From Methanobacterium veterum (lineage in GTDB: Archaea; Methanobacteriota; Methanobacteria; Methanobacteriales; Methanobacteriaceae): a stretch of 64,000 nucleotides of DNA. The position numbers and the translations under genes were made by a program. Of this stretch, positions 57,753 through 64,000 are shown piece after piece. Within the stretch, counting starts at the first letter, position 1. The number at the start of each line of letters is the position of its first letter. The stretch is taken from the NCBI RefSeq assembly GCF_000745485.1, contig NZ_JQJK01000009.1, positions 1-64,000 of the forward strand, in the 5' to 3' direction. The notes beneath the pieces are model-generated. The model did not search any database and was not told where the DNA came from. It worked only from the letters and a program-made list of their open reading frames with translations.

Positions 57753-58337
57753 ATGAAAAAAATTAAAATAAAAACATATAATTATGGCTATGCGTTACTA
57801 TTTTGCTTAGTAATTATTGCAATTGTATATTTACTATATTGGCTTCCTAAGCACCCAGAACTAAATTATTTAAGCGCCCTTTACATACTATTGGGGACAT
57901 TTTTGGTTTCTATAAGCGATAAATGGCTAAATAAAAGAAATCAAGAAGAAAGAAGTAAAAAAGTTAAAAAAAGACTATTACTTGTTGTGAATGATAATAT
58001 TAAACTCAATATAAAAAGAGCTAAAGCTAACAAAAAATATATTAATGCTTTTCCCTATTCATCCCCGTTAAATAAATTAGACACTATATTCTGGGATTCA
58101 GTAAATTCTAAGATTACAGAGGTAGATTTAGAAGCACAGATTATTATATGTTTATTGTCTTTAAATAATCTTGCAGATGAAATAAATGAAACCATTAAAG
58201 AGCTTAATTTACTTAAAAAATCTGGGGATAGTCTAGAAATTCATATAAAAGCAAAATCTCTTTTGGACAAAAAAATAGATAAATTTATTAATACTTCAGA
58301 AGCATTGTTTAATAAAATAGAAGATAATATTACATAA
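57753..58337 (+). CDS. Membrane-anchored coiled-coil protein
   Basis: A 194-residue protein with two N-terminal membrane helices (LLFCLVIIAIVYLLYWL; YILLGTFLVSI) and a long Lys/Glu/Asn-rich helical cytoplasmic part that looks coiled-coil. AGGAG precedes the ATG. No family recognised. It begins the accessory stretch before the Hachiman genes. Confidence 0.6.
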   Translation: MKKIKIKTYNYGYALLFCLVIIAIVYLLYWLPKHPELNYLSALYILLGTFLVSISDKWLNKRNQEERSKKVKKRLLLVVNDNIKLNIKRAKANKKYINAFPYSSPLNKLDTIFWDSVNSKITEVDLEAQIIICLLSLNNLADEINETIKELNLLKKSGDSLEIHIKAKSLLDKKIDKFINTSEALFNKIEDNIT

Positions 58338-58347
58338 CCATCACCAA

Positions 58348-58605
58348 TTAACCCCTCACTTCTTTTAAGTTATTGAAATCTTTAAGATGTGGCATTAAAC
58401 TTAATAAGTCTATCTTATCATTAGATGTTTTTTTGATTATTTTTTTACTTTTAATTTTTTTTAATAACATTTCAATAATAAAAAACAGATTAACTGTTCC
58501 TCTGAAAATAATATCAAAAGTTTGCTTATGAATGTGGCGATCACATAAAATAATGTAATTAACAAATCCAGAAAATGGCTCACATATTTTTTTCAAGGAG
58601 TACAT
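58348..58605 (-). CDS. Hypothetical ORF (85 aa), doubtful
   Basis: An 85-residue frame with a possible membrane helix (VNLFFIIEMLL) and a lysine-rich tail. No good ribosome site and no recognised motif. It could be a chance frame or a gene remnant. Confidence 0.3.
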   Translation of the reverse strand: MYSLKKICEPFSGFVNYIILCDRHIHKQTFDIIFRGTVNLFFIIEMLLKKIKSKKIIKKTSNDKIDLLSLMPHLKDFNNLKEVRG

Positions 58606-59024
58606 TTATTCTCATAAAAATTTCACAAACGTCCTTAAGAAACATTAGTATTAAAATTATAACAAAGATACGTGAAATCACTCTGGAATAATTTTAGGCC
58701 TTCAGAAAACAGTATTTAATTATAAAAGTCAACAAATAACAGGTTTTAATTGTTAAGACAAAGTCAATGTAATCGTTATCATAATTGAAAGATAAAATCG
58801 AAAAGTTAATACAATGAAGTTACCAATAACTACTCGAGAGGACTTTAGAGGATTATAAAATACATAAATGTGTTTTAAGACCCCAATATATGGATTAATA
58901 ATCGCATATATTATTTAATGTGGATTTAACAGATAATTGGACATATATTATGTAAAAATATGTAGAAGAAACATATTGTTGCAAAATAGAACTCATAAGT
59001 TATAGAAAATAATTAGGCGTTAAA
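58606..59024. other. AT-rich spacer before the Hachiman genes
   Basis: Nothing recognised beyond the presumed promoter of hamA. No hairpin cluster or repeat family member was seen. Confidence 0.45.
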
Positions 59025-59825
59025 ATGGTTAAGGGTAAGGTCATTAAAAGAAATAATTTCGATAATTTTTGGTTTGAATGTCATCCTAATCCTAAATTTA
59101 AAAAATTTAATGCAATACGAGTAAATGAAATTGATGGTATGCGCGAAGACATTAAAAAAGCACTTGTTGAAGCAATTATAGATCACCATATTACTCCTGA
59201 AAAAATTGATTCGCGCGAAGAATTAAAGGATTTAGGATACGATATAACTGCAGATTTAATTTTAGACATTCCTAAATCATCTCGTACCAAAAAAGGTAAT
59301 TTTGGAGAAATAATCTCATCAGAACACTTATGTCAGAGATATAACTATGAAATGCCCGTATTTAAATTGAGGCATTCTGCAAATCCAAATGTACCAATGC
59401 CTGGTGAGGACATACTGGCTTTTAATATTGTCAATGACGAGATAAAAACTCTTTGTATTGGTGAAGCTAAAGTTCTAACAAGATATAATAGCAGAACAGT
59501 AAATGAAGCTCATGAGAGGCTGGATTATACTTATGAAGTTAGACCAACTTCCTTATCTTTAGTTTACACAGCTTTGAAAGATGTAGATAAAAAATTAGCA
59601 TTTGAATTGTTAAAACTCATGGGCACCCTCGGCAAACATAGTTTTCCAAGACATAATTGGATTTTTATTATTACGGATAATAAACCACGTGATCCTTTTA
59701 AACCCATTTCAGAGAGATCTGAAATTGTGGAAAATCTAAGCGTAATTAGTATACATCTTCCTGATCTTAATAAGTTTATAGATGAAATATTCGAAAAGTG
59801 CGTAGCTGAGGTTAAAAATGTCTAA
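59025..59825 (+). CDS. hamA: HamA-type nuclease effector (DUF1837)
   Basis: A 266-residue DUF1837 protein. A PD-(D/E)xK-like site is visible: GNFGEI (Glu95), GEDI (Asp129) and GEAK (Glu147, Lys149). In Hachiman defence HamA is the nuclease held inactive by HamB until damaged or phage DNA is engaged. Its stop overlaps the next start by 8 bases, so translation is coupled. Family call rests on motifs and on the adjacent large helicase. Confidence 0.85.
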   Translation: MVKGKVIKRNNFDNFWFECHPNPKFKKFNAIRVNEIDGMREDIKKALVEAIIDHHITPEKIDSREELKDLGYDITADLILDIPKSSRTKKGNFGEIISSEHLCQRYNYEMPVFKLRHSANPNVPMPGEDILAFNIVNDEIKTLCIGEAKVLTRYNSRTVNEAHERLDYTYEVRPTSLSLVYTALKDVDKKLAFELLKLMGTLGKHSFPRHNWIFIITDNKPRDPFKPISERSEIVENLSVISIHLPDLNKFIDEIFEKCVAEVKNV

Positions 59826-62800
59826 TCAAAATCCAGAAATATTGTTTGAAACTTTAGAAAAATTCTCTGAAGACTATTTGGATATGAGATTAGAGGCGCA
59901 AGCACATGCTAGATCAATTATAAGCAACTTAAATCCCAATAAAGCACAATGGCCACATTTTAAGAAAGATTTAGATATTAGATTATATTATATGGCTAAT
60001 TTTCAAATTTTAAGCGCTTTAAATTTATTAGAATTTGAAAAATATCAAAAACCAGCTAAAGATTATTTAAAAAAAGGTGCTGAAGCCTTAGAATACCTAT
60101 ACAAATATCCCGGATGTGATTCTAGCATTTCAGATGAAGTAATTTTCAATTCTATTTTAGCATATTACATTTCAGGTAATTATGCTTCAGCTTATGTATT
60201 ATCAAAAGAAATTGATGGGAAACTAGAACTTTCTGATCCTCAAAAACTTATTGCCACCTTTTTAAAAAAAGATCTAAAAGGAGCATTAACTAAAGCATTG
60301 AATATACTAAATGACAGAAAATATAAAGATCAAATAATTGCTAATGAAATTTTAGAAGGTAATATCGATGAAAATGAAGCTATTTCGAGAGTGTTTAATT
60401 ATTCGATTGCCAAAGCAGTTTCACTTCATGTAGGGTACGTGAAAACAGGTAAATTAGAATATTATCAAAATTCAATTAAAATAATAGAACACTCAATTAA
60501 TCTAGCCAAAAAACACAGATTTGTTGATTGGTGGTGGTGGCTATACAGTTTATCATTTATATTCAAAGAATATTATGAAAATAGTCTCTGGAAACAATTG
60601 GATTCATTTAAAGAGGATAATAAAGATATAACTAAAAAATACATAAGAAGTCAGCTAAGTCATAAACCTCCTGTTATTGAATTATGGCCTTCTCAAGTTT
60701 CCGCAATGCCAATGGTTATTGATGAGCAAAAAAGAAGTTTTTGTCTAAAGATGCCAACAAGTGCAGGTAAAACACGTATAGCTGAATTAACTATTTTAAG
60801 ATTTTTTTTAGATTCATTAGAGGAACCTCGAAAATGTGTTTATATTGCGCCATTTAGATCATTGGCTTTAGAGATTGAAAAAAAATTTAGAGAGAATTTT
60901 AACTTGCTTGGATATAAAGTATCAGAGATATATGGCGGTTTTGATCTAAATCCTGCTGAAAGTACCTTAATTCAAGAGACACATATTTTAGTATTGACAC
61001 CTGAAAAATTTGATGCTATTTTAAGATATATTCCAGATATAGCAGAAGATATAGGACTGATAATAATTGATGAAGGACACATTATTGATACTACTAAAAG
61101 AGGTTTAATGTTTGAGTTTTTTATCCAAAGACTGTTAAATAGATTTAATGATAAAGATTGTAGATTCCTTTTTATTTCTGCAGTTTTACCAAATGCAAAG
61201 CAGTTTGCACAGTGGATTACAGGTTCATCTAATCAACTAATAGAGTCAGATTGGAGACCTTCTAGACTAATGTTAGGTAGATTAACATGGAGAGGAGAAA
61301 GTGCCTGGATAAATTATACTCATAATCTTTATGACAATTTTAATCAAGATTGTTTCGTGCCTAACTTTGTTGAAAGAACAAAGATTGAGGGGCTTCCCGG
61401 CGCTGGGAGACTAAAAAATCCATTTCCTAATAATGCCAACGAAGCTTTTGCCCTTTCAGCATTATTATTTGCAAGAAAAGGTACTACTCTTGTTTTTGTC
61501 CCGCAAAAACGTCAGGCAAAACCTTTTGGTGATCTTATATTACAAGCAATAAGGAAACAACGTATAATTGAAAAATCCAAAGGTAAAGATTTTGAGTTAC
61601 CTTCCATAAACGAAAAAAGTGAATACTTTAAAGAATGTAAGAGAATAATTGAATCAGAAATGGGGAAAGGCTCGTTTTTGCTTAAGTTTCTTAAAAATGG
61701 ATTTGTAATACATCACGCAGGCCTACCTAGTCGTGTAAGGATTGCTATTGAAGATTTAGTTCGTGCAAATGATATTAAGCTCATAATAGCGACAACTACT
61801 CTTGCGGAAGGCGTAAATTTGCCAATTAAGACTGTACTTATTAAAGGTTTATATATCGATATGGGAAAAAAATTAGACTCACTTCGTTTTTGGAATATTT
61901 GTGGTCGAGCAGGAAGAGCAGGTAAAGAAAATGAAGGCCAAATCCTCTTTTGTTTAGATGAAACAATAAAATTTGATAAACACAAGCGGAATTTAGCAAA
62001 TATAAATCTAGTAATTCATAGATTTAAAACATCTGAAGTTGTTAGTATGATCTATAAATTGCTATATACAGTTGTAAGGGAATGGAAAAGGAAGTATCCC
62101 GATGTAGATATCAGCAAGTTATGTATTAACTTAGCTAATAATTCTTATACTTGGATAGATGAAGATAATCAAAATTTCTTCCGCGTGTGGATGGATATAT
62201 TAGATTCTCATCTTTTGGCAATATCTGAAGAATCCGATGTTAAAGAAATATCACCAAGTACTTTACAGGAAATATTGGAAGGTTCACTTTTATTTATACA
62301 ATTACAACAAAGGCGTGATGCATATTTGAGTATAGATTTAATAAATGAAATCTTAAGTTCTCGTATTCATTATATTTGGTCAAAATATCCCAGTTCTAAT
62401 GTTCGTAAACGTATATACAAATTAGGAATGAGACTTTCAGATTGTGAACTTATTGAGAATAATAGGGAATATTTGTACAACCTATTTGAGGAATCTATTC
62501 TTTGGGATGAGCTTTCAGAAGAAAAACGAGTTAATTTATTAATTAAAATTTCAAAATTCATTTTACAGTTAAAAGAAATTGTAGATAATAGACCTATTCC
62601 CAAACAATGGCCTCAAATAATCTCTTCATGGTTAAAAGGTAAAGAAGTTTTAAATATGGTTGAGGATGACCATATAAACACATTTACTAATGATCCTACT
62701 GAATTACGTTTATTTTTAGAGGATATGGGTGGTTATAGGCTACCTTGGGGATTAACCAGTATTGTAAATTATCTTAAAATGATTGAAGAGGACAAATCTA

Positions 62801-63342
62801 TGGATATTCCATCAATATGTTCATACTTCTCAGGGATGTTTAAATATGGGGTTAATAATCCAGTAGCAGTATGTATTTTGCCATACTTAAATCAGGAAAG
62901 ATATTTGGCATTAACTCTAGCAGATATATGCCCTTATACTATTGAAAATCCAAAAAAAATAGTTGAATGGTTCAATAATCTTACTGAAGAACAATTAATT
63001 GAAAAAGGAATTAAAAAAACTGTTTCAAGACATATTATTCAATTAATGAATGATAATGCTTATAATGGACAAGTATTTCTTAAAGATTTAATTACTATTA
63101 ATTTGACTTCTGAGCTCATTAATCTAATTAATGAAGGAGATAATGTACTTTTAGCGCCTAGACTAGATATATCTCAAAATCATTATCAAATATTAACTAT
63201 TGATGGTCATGATCTTGGAACATTCGAATATTATGAGCCGATTCCGAAATGGTGGTATGAATTTCAAATTACTGATTCAATAATTGAAAATATTCAATAC
63301 AAAGAGGGATTATATAAAGTTTCAATTAGAATAGAAACTTAA
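59818..63342 (+). CDS. hamB: HamB-type SF2 helicase
   Basis: A 1174-residue Ski2-like helicase. Residues 1-300 are an all-helical N-terminal region; Walker A PTSAGKT lies at 313-319, the DEGH box at 418-421 and motif VI CGRAGRAG at 695-702. The C-terminal 450 residues are helical with no recognised domain. In Hachiman the helicase scans DNA and releases HamA on damage. All motor motifs are intact. Confidence 0.9.
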   Translation: MSNQNPEILFETLEKFSEDYLDMRLEAQAHARSIISNLNPNKAQWPHFKKDLDIRLYYMANFQILSALNLLEFEKYQKPAKDYLKKGAEALEYLYKYPGCDSSISDEVIFNSILAYYISGNYASAYVLSKEIDGKLELSDPQKLIATFLKKDLKGALTKALNILNDRKYKDQIIANEILEGNIDENEAISRVFNYSIAKAVSLHVGYVKTGKLEYYQNSIKIIEHSINLAKKHRFVDWWWWLYSLSFIFKEYYENSLWKQLDSFKEDNKDITKKYIRSQLSHKPPVIELWPSQVSAMPMVIDEQKRSFCLKMPTSAGKTRIAELTILRFFLDSLEEPRKCVYIAPFRSLALEIEKKFRENFNLLGYKVSEIYGGFDLNPAESTLIQETHILVLTPEKFDAILRYIPDIAEDIGLIIIDEGHIIDTTKRGLMFEFFIQRLLNRFNDKDCRFLFISAVLPNAKQFAQWITGSSNQLIESDWRPSRLMLGRLTWRGESAWINYTHNLYDNFNQDCFVPNFVERTKIEGLPGAGRLKNPFPNNANEAFALSALLFARKGTTLVFVPQKRQAKPFGDLILQAIRKQRIIEKSKGKDFELPSINEKSEYFKECKRIIESEMGKGSFLLKFLKNGFVIHHAGLPSRVRIAIEDLVRANDIKLIIATTTLAEGVNLPIKTVLIKGLYIDMGKKLDSLRFWNICGRAGRAGKENEGQILFCLDETIKFDKHKRNLANINLVIHRFKTSEVVSMIYKLLYTVVREWKRKYPDVDISKLCINLANNSYTWIDEDNQNFFRVWMDILDSHLLAISEESDVKEISPSTLQEILEGSLLFIQLQQRRDAYLSIDLINEILSSRIHYIWSKYPSSNVRKRIYKLGMRLSDCELIENNREYLYNLFEESILWDELSEEKRVNLLIKISKFILQLKEIVDNRPIPKQWPQIISSWLKGKEVLNMVEDDHINTFTNDPTELRLFLEDMGGYRLPWGLTSIVNYLKMIEEDKSMDIPSICSYFSGMFKYGVNNPVAVCILPYLNQERYLALTLADICPYTIENPKKIVEWFNNLTEEQLIEKGIKKTVSRHIIQLMNDNAYNGQVFLKDLITINLTSELINLINEGDNVLLAPRLDISQNHYQILTIDGHDLGTFEYYEPIPKWWYEFQITDSIIENIQYKEGLYKVSIRIET

Positions 63343-63408
63343 AACTAGTGCCAATAAATTTCCATAGAATATAATTAACATCTACTTTTCCTCTGTAAAA
63401 ATTATAAA

Positions 63409-63437
63409 ATCTCGCCAGTACAATCTTGCGTCGAGAT
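63409..63437. terminator. Hairpin after hamB
   Basis: ATCTCG (63409-63414) and CGAGAT (63432-63437) form a 6-bp stem with a 17-nt loop, about 70 bases past the hamB stop. Weak evidence for a terminator. Confidence 0.3.
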
Positions 63438-63590
63438 ATTAATCCCCATCTTACGCAAATTTAGATATTAATTATTAAAAACAATATGTACTCCTTAAAA
63501 TCAGTAGTAATGACTATTAATTTTAAAAATTCCTACAAATAAATCGCTCAGAACATATACTATATTAACTAAGTAAAAATTAATGCTAAT

Positions 63591-63648
63591 TTTTAGGTAT
63601 AAAACTAATTTTAGGTAAAAATTTTTTTTAGGTAGAAAATTTTATATA
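63591..63648 (+). promoter_or_regulatory. Three TTTTAGGTA repeats before antitoxin promoter
   Basis: TTTTAGGTA occurs at 63591, 63609 and 63626, then TTTTATATA (63640-63648) as the TATA box. Inverted words (TATACC, TACCTATA) follow. AbrB/MazE-type antitoxins normally repress their own operon, so these are likely operator sites. Confidence 0.6.
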
Positions 63649-63718
63649 CCTTAAACACCCATAGTACCTATAAGGATTATGAAAATTTTTTATGATCCTT
63701 TTTAGGAGGAACACAAAT

Positions 63719-63979
63719 ATGCTAGATTTAGACAACACCGTTGTAAAACAGGTTGACAATCAAGGAAGGATTGTTTTGCCAAAAAAATGGAGAAATGAAC
63801 ACTTAAAAAGCTCCTCTGTTAAATTACAAATTACGGATGGTGAAATACATGTCTTTCCTTACGAACCAGAAGATATCAGCGATCTTTTTGGTTCAATAGA
63901 GATCGACCTTGAATCAGACCGAAGCGATTGGAAAGCAATGAAAAAAGAACTAATCGTAAAAGGTTCAAAAAGAAAATGA
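63719..63979 (+). CDS. AbrB/MazE-family antitoxin
   Basis: An 86-residue protein. The N-terminal 45 residues form a swapped-hairpin DNA-binding domain (VKQVDNQGRIVLPKKWRNE); the acidic C-terminal tail (ISDLFGSIEIDLESD) should bind a toxin. ATG 63719 is supported by AGGAGG. An overlapping ATGA starts the next gene at 63976, as usual for antitoxin-toxin pairs. Confidence 0.88.
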   Translation: MLDLDNTVVKQVDNQGRIVLPKKWRNEHLKSSSVKLQITDGEIHVFPYEPEDISDLFGSIEIDLESDRSDWKAMKKELIVKGSKRK

Positions 63980-64000
63980 AATTACAGGAAAAGAATAACC
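63976..64000 (+). CDS. Start of probable toxin gene (cut by window end)
   Basis: ATG at 63976 overlaps the antitoxin stop (ATGA) and the frame stays open to the window end (MKLQEKNN). Only eight residues are visible, so the toxin class cannot be told; a PIN-domain or MazF-like partner would be usual. Confidence 0.45.

Overview
The window looks like a chromosomal segment of a mesophilic methanogen of the order Methanobacteriales, probably Methanobacterium. This is inference: the DNA is strongly AT-rich, promoters are archaeal TATA boxes, translation starts often follow GGTGA-type sites, and the tRNA synthetases, Kae1-Bud32 fusion and signal peptidases are archaeal in type. A methanogenesis marker 12 gene and a CbiA/CfbB-type amidase are also present.

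Left arm (1-13 kb) is a defence island. A complete type I-B cas operon runs leftwards (cas6-cas8-cas7-cas5-cas3-cas4-cas1-cas2), with a divergent csa3-type CARF regulator. No working CRISPR array lies in the window. Decayed traces of a second locus do: two degenerate CRISPR-like repeats near 10.6 kb, a third at 12.3 kb, and 3' ends of cas4 and csa3 left as pseudogene scraps at 12.15-12.29 kb. A HepT-MntA toxin-antitoxin pair sits between these scraps. Three compact GC-rich structured intergenic elements and a variant histone-fold gene are also here.

Middle (13-58 kb) is mostly housekeeping. Branched-chain amino acid synthesis is spread over ilvD, ilvB-ilvN, ilvC and ilvE. Also present are argF, purD, thrS, argS, surE, uppP, kae1-bud32, a CobT-like gene, an M48 protease, tandem signal peptidases, a ParA locus with an unusual small partner, lemA with a DUF2207 gene, and tRNA-Val. 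Three genes (DUF2207, CadD-like transporter, DUF2178) carry single-site frameshifts, two of them in T runs, which may be sequencing error or real.

Intergenic DNA holds recurrent clusters of short hairpins (about 12.6, 30.3, 34.2, 40.2, 41.0 and 46.9 kb) with shared linkers but different stems, and a family of TTATAAGTT repeats including four perfect copies of AAGTTATAACTT.

Right arm (58.5-64 kb) is a second defence segment: a Hachiman-type pair (HamA nuclease, HamB helicase), then an AbrB/MazE-type antitoxin whose partner gene begins at the window edge.
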